Assembly (NCBI GenBank): GCA_028280405.1
Contig: JANQLW010000053.1
Coordinates: 59,816 to 123,815 of the forward strand
Origin: Bacteroidales bacterium
Lineage (GTDB): Bacteria > Bacteroidota > Bacteroidia > Bacteroidales > GCA-2711565
Length of the DNA: 64,000 nt
Direction of reading: 5' to 3'
Below, one piece after another: positions 31,695 through 40,837 of the stretch; within the stretch, counting starts at the first letter, position 1, and every line of letters begins with the position of its first letter. Below the pieces are notes generated by a model that was not told the DNA's origin, ran no database searches, and saw only the letters and a program-made list of their open reading frames with translations. Made by a program: the position numbers and the translations under genes.

Positions 31695-34396
31695 TAAATA
31701 CGTATCAGAAAATAAAGAAATTCATTTTTTTCGATACCTATGGTATGATTAGCCTGGCTAATTTTTTGATTTGTGCTGTTAGTGGAATTTTTCTGGCTTT
31801 GGTTTACGATGTGAATAATGCCTATGATTCTGTAAGCCTGATAATGATTTCAAACCCAATGGGATCATTTATGCGCAATATTCATTATTGGAGTGCTCAA
31901 TTCTTTCTGATATTTTCTTTATTGCATTTATGGGAATATTTCAGAACTGATAAACCATTTCGATTAAAAAGAGGAGTTTGGTTAAGGGTGGTTATTTCTA
32001 TTGTTTTCATCTTTTATGTGATGATTTCAGGTTTTATTCTTAAAGCTGATGCAGACAGTGAACAGGCAAGGAGGATCATAGAATCTTTAATCATTTCAAT
32101 TCCTTTTACCGGAGAATTATTGAATTTCTTGTTTTTAGGAAATGAGGGGGATTATCAATTAATCTATGTGCACCATATTGCAACGGCAACCATTTTTATT
32201 GCGGTTATCATTTTTGAGCATGCCCGCACTATCTGGACCAAGCTACCTACCATTCTGGCTGCAATATTCATTGTTGCAATATTTAGCTGGCTATTTACGG
32301 CACCCTTGCATGACGGATTGAATCCAATTATGAAAGGCCCATGGTATTTTGTGGGATTACAGGAAATATTGCATTGGTTGAGCAGGCCGGGATATAGTCT
32401 GCTTTTCATAATGCTTTTGCTAATAGCCATTTATTATTTTCCACTTATAAAAAAGCCAAAAGTAAAGCTTATTAGAAAGAGTATTTACATACTTTTCATT
32501 CTTTATTTCATACTCACCATTATTGGGTACTTTTTCAGAGGAGAAAACTGGAAATGGAGATGGGAATTCTGGGAAGCCAGTACTCCCTTCTCTTTAAACA
32601 TAATCTCATCAGACGACATTCTGAAAACCACAGTAACAATCCCACAGGCATTGAATAAGAGAGAAAGTTGCCTGGTATGCCATGACGGCATGAAAGGTTT
32701 TTCAGAAGCACATAATCCAGAGGCTATCGGCTGTGTATCCTGTCATCAGGGAAATGCATTCAGTATAGATAAAGATCAGGCACATAAAGGCATGATTCTT
32801 ATACCCGGGAATTTAGCGGATGCAAACAGAAGTTGCGGGACTGCACAGTGTCACCCTGATATTAGTAATCGAATTCATAAGAGCATACTAACGACTATGA
32901 GTGGTGTGATCAGTGTTGATAAGTATGTTTTTAATGAATTGGAAAAACCGGAAGGATTATTCCATGTTCAGGATTTAAAACAAACTGCGGCTGATAATCA
33001 TTTAAGAGACTTATGTGCTAATTGCCATATTGGAAATCCAAAAACCGAATTAGGGCCTATTACGCAACTATCCAGAGGTGGCGGTTGTAATGCTTGTCAT
33101 TTAAATTATTCAGAAGAAGCAAAAGCTGAACTGGAATCATTACAAAAATACAAACCGGATTCGATAAAATACCGGTTTCATCCTTCTTTGTCGCTGAACA
33201 TAACGAATGAACATTGCTTTGGTTGTCATAGCCGTTCAGGCAGGGTAGCTACCAGTTATCAAGGATTACATGAAACTAAATTCAGGGCAAAAGATATAGA
33301 AGATTGGAGCAATTATACCGAATTAGAAGACAAAAGGGTTTTTGAAAAAATGCCTGAAGATATACATCATAAAGCCGGAATGCTTTGTATAGATTGCCAT
33401 ACTTCCTATGAAACTATGGGAGATGGAAGTTTGCATGAGCATAAGGAAAGTCAGATGCAGGTCAATTGTAAGGATTGTCATTTTAATGGCCCTGCAAGAA
33501 CAATCCTGAAATCCGAACTGGATTTTGAAAATCAAAAAATTATTGAAATCCGGGAATATGCTCAAAATGAATTTCTGACTATTCAAAAAACAGGAAAAGC
33601 ACTACCCAATACTTTTATCAATACAGATGGAGTTGCTCAACTTATTTCTAAAAACAGCGGAAAAATTTTGGAATTAAAATCTCCACATTCAGAATGTACC
33701 AGAAATGCTCATAAAAACCTAAGCTGTGAAAGTTGCCATACTGCATGGGTACCTCAATGTATTGGTTGTCATAATTCATTTGAAAAAGAAACCGAAACTT
33801 ATGATCTTTTAGATAATAAATTAATTAAAGGAGCCTGGATAGAATATGCCGGAGAATATTTTGCGGATCTTCCAACTTTAGGAATTGAAGAAACCAATAA
33901 GATGCAAAATTACATCAGAACTTTTGCTCCGGGTATGGTTTTAAGTATTGATAAATCTGAATATACCAATAAAAAAGAAAAAGAGAGTTTTCATCGTTTG
34001 TATGCACCTACTTCAGGACATACAACCATGGCTAAAGCAAGAGAATGCAAATCCTGCCATAATCATCCACTAGCTATAGGATATGGAAGAGGGAAACTGG
34101 AATATATAATTCAGGATGGAAAAGGCAAATGGAAATTCAAAGCCAGATTTGCCAAAAACAAATATGATGGGTTACCGGAAGATGCCTGGATAGGATTTTT
34201 AGAAGAGTGTAATGATTTAAGAGCAACACGAACCAATATGCGCCCCTTTAATCTGGAAGAGCAAAAAAATATTCTTACCGTAGGTGCATGCTTACATTGT
34301 CATAATGATAAATCAACGATTATGCAAAAAAGTTTGATTGATTTTGATAGTTTATTAAAGCAACTTTCTGAAAAATGCATCTTACCCGAATGGTAA
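31691..34396 (+). CDS. cytochrome b fused to a multiheme cytochrome c
   Basis: 901 aa. Residues 1-310 form a cytochrome b/b6-like membrane part with about eight helices and both heme pairs, H65/H79 (HX13H) and H162/H177 (HX14H). The quinol-site PEWY tetrapeptide is GPWY (216-219), without the glutamate. From about 325 a periplasmic part holds eleven CXXCH motifs (CLVCH, CVSCH, CANCH, CNACH, CFGCH, CIDCH, CKDCH, CESCH, CIGCH, CKSCH, CLHCH) plus one CX4CH (CGTAQCH), twelve predicted c hemes. With the Rieske gene it forms a self-contained quinol-cytochrome c route. Electron acceptor unknown. Confidence 0.88.
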   Translation: MINTYQKIKKFIFFDTYGMISLANFLICAVSGIFLALVYDVNNAYDSVSLIMISNPMGSFMRNIHYWSAQFFLIFSLLHLWEYFRTDKPFRLKRGVWLRVVISIVFIFYVMISGFILKADADSEQARRIIESLIISIPFTGELLNFLFLGNEGDYQLIYVHHIATATIFIAVIIFEHARTIWTKLPTILAAIFIVAIFSWLFTAPLHDGLNPIMKGPWYFVGLQEILHWLSRPGYSLLFIMLLLIAIYYFPLIKKPKVKLIRKSIYILFILYFILTIIGYFFRGENWKWRWEFWEASTPFSLNIISSDDILKTTVTIPQALNKRESCLVCHDGMKGFSEAHNPEAIGCVSCHQGNAFSIDKDQAHKGMILIPGNLADANRSCGTAQCHPDISNRIHKSILTTMSGVISVDKYVFNELEKPEGLFHVQDLKQTAADNHLRDLCANCHIGNPKTELGPITQLSRGGGCNACHLNYSEEAKAELESLQKYKPDSIKYRFHPSLSLNITNEHCFGCHSRSGRVATSYQGLHETKFRAKDIEDWSNYTELEDKRVFEKMPEDIHHKAGMLCIDCHTSYETMGDGSLHEHKESQMQVNCKDCHFNGPARTILKSELDFENQKIIEIREYAQNEFLTIQKTGKALPNTFINTDGVAQLISKNSGKILELKSPHSECTRNAHKNLSCESCHTAWVPQCIGCHNSFEKETETYDLLDNKLIKGAWIEYAGEYFADLPTLGIEETNKMQNYIRTFAPGMVLSIDKSEYTNKKEKESFHRLYAPTSGHTTMAKARECKSCHNHPLAIGYGRGKLEYIIQDGKGKWKFKARFAKNKYDGLPEDAWIGFLEECNDLRATRTNMRPFNLEEQKNILTVGACLHCHNDKSTIMQKSLIDFDSLLKQLSEKCILPEW

Positions 34397-34414
34397 TATG
34401 TTTTTTATATCATC

Positions 34415-35542
34415 TTACATTTTCCATATACCATCTTTAAAATAAAGCTCTTTCAAGTCAAAATCAAACTCCGGATTTTTAAACTTAATGATCCGGTCAG
34501 CTTTAGATAAAAGTGCTTGAGCTCTTTCTTTTATAATATTGCCGTCAATACTATCACAAATAAAAAATAAAGATGGTTTAATATAATTCCTTAGGCCACC
34601 TGATTCACAAACAATAGGAGTATCTCTATCTAAATGTTTACTCAAAACTTTAAAAGCCTCTCCTATCCGGGTTTCTTCAGATTGTATATAAAATACTTTT
34701 CTGGCTCCTGCTTTTAACATACGGGAGCTATCCTTATCCGTATCTAAATCATATTCCTGATAAACACTATACTCCTTAGTTTCACAAATTAAATTTGCAG
34801 ATTTACTTTGGGTATGCATATGTGGAGATATCTTTATTCCAACCACATTTCCTTTATCAGAAATATGCTTTATGATTTTACAAGCCAATGATGTTTTCCC
34901 AACATTTCTTCCGGTTCCGGCGATTAACAATAAATTATTCCATACTTCCAATTCCTCAAAATCTGAAACCACTGATTCCAATTCCTTTTTAGAATTGAGA
35001 TTATAAAACAATTTAGGATGGTAAAACTTTAAAGAATCATTCATTAAAGCTTTATAAGTATTCATTTCTTTATATGCATCAGGAATTTTAAAATTTTCTT
35101 TACTTATATATTTTTCAAATGTTTTTAATGAAGATTTGTGATAGAGCCCACACATTGGCTCAAATTTCTCTTCCCCATGCCAGGGAACTACCACATCATG
35201 ATTATTATGCAAAGAAACCAGATATCTTATTAGTTCTTTTGGGATATATGGCATATCACAAGACAAAACAATATTCAGATCAGTTGTAGAAGACATGAGA
35301 CCGGAGTAAATTCCTCCCATAGGCCCGCTATTTGGGGAAATATCTTTAATAACTTTTAAGCCAAGAAAATCATAAGCATCGGAATTAGAACTTATGATCA
35401 CTTCATCACAGCATTCGCTTAGCACATCAATAGCATATTGGATCATATGCTTATGGCCTAGTTTAAGCAAACCTTTTTCCGTACCCATACGGCTACTTTT
35501 CCCACCTGCTAGAATTATGCCGGTAATCTTACTATTAATCAT
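34415..35542 (-). CDS. MobA-MobB fusion, molybdenum cofactor nucleotidylation
   Basis: About 375 aa from the ATG at 35542 (MINSKITGIIL); the longer frame from 35578 adds a hydrophobic run without merit. N-terminal half is MobA, molybdenum cofactor guanylyltransferase (ILAGGKSSRMG, DISPNSGPMGGIYSG, SCDMPYIP); the C-terminal half, from about 205, is a MobB-like GTPase with P-loop GTGRNVGKTS. Makes the bis-MGD form used by DMSO-reductase-type enzymes such as the one at 24033-26282. Converges with the cytochrome gene, 18 bases apart. Confidence 0.88.
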   Translation of the reverse strand: MINSKITGIILAGGKSSRMGTEKGLLKLGHKHMIQYAIDVLSECCDEVIISSNSDAYDFLGLKVIKDISPNSGPMGGIYSGLMSSTTDLNIVLSCDMPYIPKELIRYLVSLHNNHDVVVPWHGEEKFEPMCGLYHKSSLKTFEKYISKENFKIPDAYKEMNTYKALMNDSLKFYHPKLFYNLNSKKELESVVSDFEELEVWNNLLLIAGTGRNVGKTSLACKIIKHISDKGNVVGIKISPHMHTQSKSANLICETKEYSVYQEYDLDTDKDSSRMLKAGARKVFYIQSEETRIGEAFKVLSKHLDRDTPIVCESGGLRNYIKPSLFFICDSIDGNIIKERAQALLSKADRIIKFKNPEFDFDLKELYFKDGIWKM

Positions 35543-35560
35543 AAATGCAAAAATAAAATA

Positions 35561-35643
35561 ATAGAATACAGATAACACGGATGCTACTAATTTCCACTGT
35601 AATATTCGCGATAATCTGTTGCATCCGTGTTACTATATTCTAT
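35561..35643. repeat. long imperfect hairpin between MATE and mobAB
   Basis: Arms of about 23 bases that differ at three places; the inner 11 bases (AACACGGATGC / GCATCCGTGTT) are perfect; 36 bases lie between. Could end the MATE transcript (T-rich on the minus strand after it) or be a dispersed hairpin element. Confidence 0.6.
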
Positions 35644-35669
35644 TTATGATTAAAAGGCTTTCGTTTTCA

Positions 35670-37076
35670 CTATACCTGCTTCTCTTTCCACTTTCCTTTT
35701 TTGAAAAGATAAAAAGCGATCAGAGCTAATATGGTTTCTGCTACAACAACAGACCAGAACACCCCCCTTTCCTGCATTCCCAAAGTAATTGCCAAAAAGT
35801 AAGCCAATGGGATTTCAACAATCCAGAATGAAATAAAGTTAATCAAGGTAGGAGTTTTGGTATCTCCGGCTCCGTTGAAAGAATTTATCAATACCATTCC
35901 CATGGCATAGGCAATAAAGCCATATCCCATAATTCTCAAACAAACACTACCCACTTCAATAACTCTTGTTTCGGCAATAAATAGTTTAATAAAAGTATCA
36001 GGAGTTACAATAAAGAAGATACTGATAATCCCCATAAATACCATATTAAACCTACCTGTAAGCCATACCGAACGAGAAGCCCGCTCCGGTTGTTTTGCTC
36101 CGAGATTTTGACCAACAAGTGTAGCAGCTGCATTACTGATGCCCCATGAAGGAAGTAATGTAAATATCATAATACGTATTGCAATGGTATATCCTGCCAA
36201 AACTTCACTTCCATAGATGGATACAATACGCATCAAGCCAATCCATGAGGAAGTTGCAATGATGTTTTGTCCTATTCCTCCTAATGAAATTTTAATTAAT
36301 CTGTAAATGATATCAAACTGCACCTTGATGTCTGACCATGCTAATTTAATCCTTCTTTTTCCTCTAAACAGAATATAAAACTGATAAATCACAGCTGTAC
36401 CTCTACCTATAGTAGTAGCAATGGCAGCACCTTTTATTCCAAGTTCAGGGAAAGGTCCATAACCAAAGATCAAACAAGGGTCCAATATGATGTTCAGAAT
36501 GTTTGCTACCCATAATACCCTCATAGAAATAGCTGCATCTCCCGCACTTCTAAAAACGGCATTAATGATAAAAAGCAACATAATTACAATATTGGAACCC
36601 AGAATTATTTTTGTATAGGAGGACATTTCTGTTATCATATGGGTGGTAGCTCCCATTAATCTTAGAATATCTTCTGCAAATATAAATCCTGGAATAGCAA
36701 TAGCAACAGAAATTGTAATTCCGGTTATTATCGCTTGAAACGCTGTAGTTGCAGCCTCTTTAGGTTTTTTTTCTCCTATCCTGCGGGAAACCATAGCAGT
36801 TGTGGCCATAGCCAATCCAAATCCAACGGCATAAATTAATGTCATAACAGATTCTGTAAGCCCAACTGTTGCCACAGCATCGGCACCTAACTTTGATACG
36901 AAAAAAATATCAACTACTGCAAAAATTGATTCCATTACCATTTCCAAAACCATGGGAACGGATAATAGGAAAATGGCTTTAGGCAAGCTACCTTTGGTAA
37001 AATCCTGATCGGTACCCGCGATAGCTTCTTTAATATTTTTCCAAATACTTTTAATCTTTATACTTTTTAAATTCAT
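35670..37076 (-). CDS. MATE family efflux protein
   Basis: 468 aa, twelve membrane helices arranged in two related halves; LSVPMVLEMVMESIFAVVDIFFV at the start and GAAIATTIGRGTAV / NAAATLVGQNLGA in the halves are MATE hallmarks. Exports cationic drugs or metabolites in exchange for Na+ or H+. Its start codon overlaps the stop of a 39-codon frame (ATGA), and the predicted promoter is 250 bases upstream, so the leader may be regulatory. Confidence 0.9.
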   Translation of the reverse strand: MNLKSIKIKSIWKNIKEAIAGTDQDFTKGSLPKAIFLLSVPMVLEMVMESIFAVVDIFFVSKLGADAVATVGLTESVMTLIYAVGFGLAMATTAMVSRRIGEKKPKEAATTAFQAIITGITISVAIAIPGFIFAEDILRLMGATTHMITEMSSYTKIILGSNIVIMLLFIINAVFRSAGDAAISMRVLWVANILNIILDPCLIFGYGPFPELGIKGAAIATTIGRGTAVIYQFYILFRGKRRIKLAWSDIKVQFDIIYRLIKISLGGIGQNIIATSSWIGLMRIVSIYGSEVLAGYTIAIRIMIFTLLPSWGISNAAATLVGQNLGAKQPERASRSVWLTGRFNMVFMGIISIFFIVTPDTFIKLFIAETRVIEVGSVCLRIMGYGFIAYAMGMVLINSFNGAGDTKTPTLINFISFWIVEIPLAYFLAITLGMQERGVFWSVVVAETILALIAFYLFKKGKWKEKQV

Positions 37077-37192
37077 TTTCGTTTACGTAATAATAGGTCA
37101 TTAATTATTTTATTCTTCATTTTCTTTTTTACAGTTCTTTTATCAGAACAAAAACCGACCGTATCCGGTGAATATACAAAAAGTGTGTTCAT
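37073..37192 (-). CDS. possible 39-aa leader peptide overlapping the MATE start
   Basis: Begins MNTLFVYSPDTVGFCSDKR and ends in a Lys/Arg-rich stretch LLLRKRK, with its TGA overlapping the MATE ATG as ATGA. No homologue recognised. Overlap suggests translational coupling; it could equally be a chance frame in a long leader. Confidence 0.35.
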   Translation of the reverse strand: MNTLFVYSPDTVGFCSDKRTVKKKMKNKIINDLLLRKRK

Positions 37193-37239
37193 AAATCTTT
37201 TTCTCCAAATTTTAATGTTAATAAATAATATGAAAATCG

Positions 37240-37258
37240 GTGCATAGGTATTATGCAC
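37240..37258 (-). promoter_or_regulatory. hairpin GTGCATA-N5-TATGCAC in the MATE leader
   Basis: Seven-base arms around GGTAT, between the predicted promoter (37331-37338) and the leader frame. Candidate operator or RNA hairpin. Nothing else stands out in 37193-37380. Confidence 0.4.
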
Positions 37259-37330
37259 ACTATCCTGAAATTAGAAAATTAGTTCAGGACTTATAACCAG
37301 GGGTAAAAGGCAATTGTTTTCATGAACTCG

Positions 37331-37338
37331 CAAATGTA
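37331..37338 (-). promoter_or_regulatory. predicted -7 element for MATE (TAcaTTTG)
   Basis: Minus-strand TAnnTTTG match that would give a leader of about 250 bases for the MATE gene. Confidence 0.35.
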
Positions 37339-37380
37339 AACAGAAAACTTAACAAAAAAAAGGAATGTTTAAAAATCGAT

Positions 37381-38604
37381 TCATTTTTTAAAAAACAAAC
37401 AGGAGTCTCCATAGCTTAGAAACCTAAAATTATTTTCTAACGCATATTCATAAACATCCTTCCACTGCTCTCCGATAAAAGCCGAGACTAATAATAAGAG
37501 TGTGCTTTGAGGTTGATGGAAATTAGTGATCAGTATATCTACAACTTTAAATTCATAGCCCGGAGCTATGATGAGTTGAGTTTCGCCATGCAAGACATCC
37601 AGACCATTCGAATTCATATGCCGGATAAGTATTTCAAGCATTTCATCTATTGGTTTATCAAACCGGAGTTCTTCATTATAAGGATCCCATTGTTCTATAT
37701 AAAAATTTGTATCAGGATTATGAATAAGCTTAGCTGCAAACCAATACAAACTTTCAAGGGTTCTTACAGTTGTGGTTCCAACGGCAACCACATTTTTTTT
37801 CGATAACGATAATAATTGTTCAATCGTGGATTTTTTAACAATTATTTTTTCGACATGCATTTCATGTCCACCAATAGTATCAGATGACACGGGTTTAAAT
37901 GTACCGGCTCCTACGTGTAAAGTAACTTCTTCAACAGGCATACCTTTTTCAGAAAACCGGTTTAATATCTCAGGAGTAAAATGTAAACCAGCCGTAGGAG
38001 CAGCAACAGACCCATCATGTTTAGCATAAACAGTTTGATAACGGTCTTTATCATCTTTAACAGCCTCCCTGTTTAGATAAGGTGGTAATGGAACCAAACC
38101 GACAGATTCCAGAATTTGAGAGAATGTAAGTTCTTCGTTTCCCCAACTAAATTCAATTAAATGTGACTCACTATCTCTGCCAACTCTCTGAATATTTAAT
38201 ACGACATCCCGGCCATTAATTGAAATTATTTTTTTCAGAAAACCTTCTTTCCACTTTTTTGAATTTCCTACAAAACATTTCCAGACTACTCCGCTTTTCT
38301 GCTGAAAGGCTAGTTGAATTTCCCTGGTAGGAGAAACAGGTTCAAGACAAAAGACTTCGATTTTTGCTCCGCTTTCTTTAAAAAATGGTAACCGTGCCTG
38401 AATAACTTTAGTTTCATTAAATAATAAAATACTATCATCCGGCAGAATTTTATCTATATTTTTAAATACATCCTGGTAAATATTTTCCTGATTATAAATC
38501 AAAAGCTTAGATTGATCTCTTTCTGCTAAAGGGAATTTTGCAATTCGTTCACTAGGTAAATCATAACTATAATTTTCAATTTGGATATTTTTTGGATGCA
38601 TCAT
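37381..38604 (-). CDS. queA: S-adenosylmethionine:tRNA ribosyltransferase-isomerase
   Basis: Adds the cyclopentene ring precursor (from the ribose of SAM) to preQ1 in tRNA during queuosine synthesis. 407 aa, longer than the E. coli enzyme, as usual in this phylum. Motifs SYDLPSERIAKFPL, FNETKVIQARL, PTAGLHFTPEIL and HVGAGTFKPV are present. Two adjacent Met codons (38604, 38601) are possible starts. Together with the YhhQ-like importer at 13343 it points to salvage of preQ1. Confidence 0.93.
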   Translation of the reverse strand: MMHPKNIQIENYSYDLPSERIAKFPLAERDQSKLLIYNQENIYQDVFKNIDKILPDDSILLFNETKVIQARLPFFKESGAKIEVFCLEPVSPTREIQLAFQQKSGVVWKCFVGNSKKWKEGFLKKIISINGRDVVLNIQRVGRDSESHLIEFSWGNEELTFSQILESVGLVPLPPYLNREAVKDDKDRYQTVYAKHDGSVAAPTAGLHFTPEILNRFSEKGMPVEEVTLHVGAGTFKPVSSDTIGGHEMHVEKIIVKKSTIEQLLSLSKKNVVAVGTTTVRTLESLYWFAAKLIHNPDTNFYIEQWDPYNEELRFDKPIDEMLEILIRHMNSNGLDVLHGETQLIIAPGYEFKVVDILITNFHQPQSTLLLLVSAFIGEQWKDVYEYALENNFRFLSYGDSCLFFKK

Positions 38605-38655
38605 TTACTGTTTCAATTCAGCTGCAAATTTAGGCAATATCTAAAAAAGAAAAAG

Positions 38656-38736
38656 AGGTTGTCCAAAAAGCTACTTTAGCCGTCATTCTGAAACAAATTC
38701 AGAATGACGTACTATTACACTTTTGGGACAACCCCT
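38656..38736. repeat. nested hairpin element (GGTTGTCC / CGTCATTCTGAA)
   Basis: Outer arms AGGTTGTCC.. (38656) and ..GGGACAACCCCT (to 38736); inner perfect 12-base stem CGTCATTCTGAA / TTCAGAATGACG with 5-base loop (38681-38709). T-rich after it on the minus strand, so it may also end the rhodanese transcript. The GTCATTCTGA core is a common dispersed element in Bacteroidota. Confidence 0.7.
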
Positions 38737-38759
38737 TAAAACCTATTAACAAACCCTGA

Positions 38760-39623
38760 TTATTTTTTTAAAGGATTATTTTTTGCAACCCATTCTTTAT
38801 AAGAACCGTCGTATACTTTCACATTTTTATATCCTAAATGGTTTTTAAGAGTGAAATATGTAATAGCAGCAAAAATTCCGGTATTGCAATAAAGAATCAC
38901 TTCTTTATCTTTTGTCACACCATGTTTTTGCATTAATGCTTCAACACCAGCTTTCGCTTTAAAAAATCCCATTTTAGATTTCAGAACATCCGTATAAACA
39001 ATATTAATTGCACCGGGGAAATGCCCTTTACTTTTTTCACTTGTACCAGTAAATTCTTCAACCGGCCTGGTATCAATTACAACAGCATTTGGATTTTTCA
39101 GTGCAGCTTTAACATCATCTGTAGTAGCAAAAATTGCTTTATTCACTTCAGGAGTAAAAACAACTTTCTTAACTGGAGAAGCAGATCTGGTTAAAGGAAT
39201 ACGAGCCATTTTCCATTGGGTCATATTTTTATGAAGGATCTTAACCTCAGTAGCACCTAAATATTTCAGGATCCAATATACTCTTGTAGAATATTTTGAT
39301 GATCCATCATCATAAATAACAACTTTAGTATCTTTCCCAATTCCTTTTTTCCCGAAAATAGAAGCTAGCTCTGCAGCAGGTTTTAACATTCCATCCAATT
39401 GGGGCTCTAGATAAAGAGACATATGATGGATATTTACAGCTTTCATCACATGCATTTTAGCATAATCTTTAGCACTCCTTACATCAAGGATCACATGCTT
39501 TTTGTTTGCTTTTTTATAAGCTGCATATTCTTTACCGCTTAGGCAATCTCCATGTGCAAATACACTTGCAGGAAATACAACCAATACTAAAGCAAAAACA
39601 AATAAAAATTTCAACGTTTTCAT
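38760..39623 (-). CDS. periplasmic double-rhodanese sulfurtransferase
   Basis: 287 aa with a Sec signal peptide (1-23, ending SVFAHG). Two rhodanese domains: the first (about 35-140) has VIYDDGSSKYS in the active-site loop and no cysteine; the second (about 165-283) has the active loop LYCNTGIFAAI with its cysteine near 249, VIDTRPVEEF and GHFPGAINIVY. This inactive-active arrangement is that of thiosulfate/3-mercaptopyruvate sulfurtransferases. Last gene of a rhodanese lipoprotein-porin-rhodanese operon. Confidence 0.92.
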   Translation of the reverse strand: MKTLKFLFVFALVLVVFPASVFAHGDCLSGKEYAAYKKANKKHVILDVRSAKDYAKMHVMKAVNIHHMSLYLEPQLDGMLKPAAELASIFGKKGIGKDTKVVIYDDGSSKYSTRVYWILKYLGATEVKILHKNMTQWKMARIPLTRSASPVKKVVFTPEVNKAIFATTDDVKAALKNPNAVVIDTRPVEEFTGTSEKSKGHFPGAINIVYTDVLKSKMGFFKAKAGVEALMQKHGVTKDKEVILYCNTGIFAAITYFTLKNHLGYKNVKVYDGSYKEWVAKNNPLKK

Positions 39624-39642
39624 ATCTGTCTATTTCAAATTA

Positions 39643-40743
39643 TTAAAATTTAACCTGGAACTGAACCAACAACATATCGTTAGGATATTCAAAGTAGTTA
39701 TTAATATCTGTTGAGGAGCTTTCTTCAACATTATATAAATAATTCACTTGAATTCTTGTCCATTCATTAATAAAATAGTTGAATCCCATGGTTATTGTAC
39801 TTCTTTGGTCAAAGTCAACTTCTTTATTAGGGTCATACATTTCATATTTCACAACCGGTTGGAAATTCCATGGAGTTTTGTATAAAGCTTGTACAAAATA
39901 ACCTCTACTTTTTGCAGAACCTTCTGCATATGTAACGCCGTCTCAACCACCATCAATTGGGATCCGGCCTTCATCAGTTCCCTGAATATATTCAGCTTGT
40001 AACAAGAAGTTTTTGTACTCCATAGAAAGATCCAAACCAAAACGAGTGTGCTTGTCCGGAGTAGCAACATTAGGGTCTACATTAGCAGCTTTACCTGTAC
40101 GATAAGAAGTACCTATACTAAATAAGTCGCTTGGAGAAAATACAAATCTGGCAGCGATGTCTTTATATTTATCTTTATCCATTTCGTTTAATCCGGTACC
40201 ATTCAATACAGCAAAGCTATATTTAATGATATCTTTTCTTTCGATTCCGAATAAGTTTAAAGAATCTGAGCTACCCGTTACCATAACACCTATATCTCTG
40301 AATGGCTGAGCTAAAGTATTCACAACTCTTGAACGGTTTATAGTATGTAACGATTGACAAGGAGTACTTAATTCCAATCCGAAAGGAGATTTAAATTGCC
40401 CCATAGTAATATTAGCCCATTGGCCTAAACCTTTATAAGTGATGAATGCATCCAATAAATATGGTCCATCTTTAAACGAACTGAATTCAGCCATCACATA
40501 ATAACTAATATCATAAGGAACATTACCAACAACACCTAAACGTGCACGGTTAAAGTAAAAACTATTTGTATTTAATGAATTTCCGTCATCATCTTTACCA
40601 TTGAATTCATATTTCCATTGTGTTTGGATATAACCAACCACATTCACACCTTCGTCAGAAGATGCTTCCATACATCCCTGAGCATTGATTATGCCAGGAG
40701 CAACCATTATAACTAATAGTACGGCTATAAATATTTTTTTCAT
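39643..40743 (-). CDS. OprO/OprP-like porin with one in-frame UGA: candidate selenoprotein or pseudogene
   Basis: Outer-membrane beta-barrel of about 366 codons: signal peptide MKKIFIAVLLVIMVAPGIINAQ, barrel strands such as NVVGYIQTQWKYEF and FYFNRARLGVVGNVPYDISYYV, and a terminal QVKF. The frame is unbroken except for one TGA at 39943-39945, between PIDGG and DGVTYAEG. No length change or shift is needed to continue, and strands after it are well preserved. A hairpin 14 bases past the UGA resembles a bacterial SECIS. In relatives I recall Cys near such a GG loop, so Sec-for-Cys or a Cys-to-stop mutation are both one base away. It lies between two rhodanese genes. Confidence 0.75.
39913..39928 (-). 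promoter_or_regulatory. SECIS-like hairpin after the porin UGA
   Basis: On the minus strand TGCAGA-AGGT-TCTGCA, six-base stem and AGGT loop, starting 14 bases after the TGA. E. coli fdhF has UGCA-GGUC-UGCA at the same 14-base distance. An outer UUAC/GUAG pairing is possible. Confidence 0.5.
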
Positions 40744-40837
40744 CATTTTTAGTTTTTTAAAGAGGGAGGATTTTACTCCTCCGCTCCAGTTAACATTCAA
40801 TCAGGTTATAATCAATTAAAAGTAAAACCTTATATTT

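Noticed and set aside
39643..39942. Separate small gene after the porin
   Set aside because: It is in the same frame as the porin and continues its barrel; it is the part beyond the UGA, not a gene of its own.
39943..39945. Frameshift as the cause of the porin break
   Set aside because: Frame is the same on both sides, so only a substitution or recoding explains it; a sequencing error cannot be excluded.
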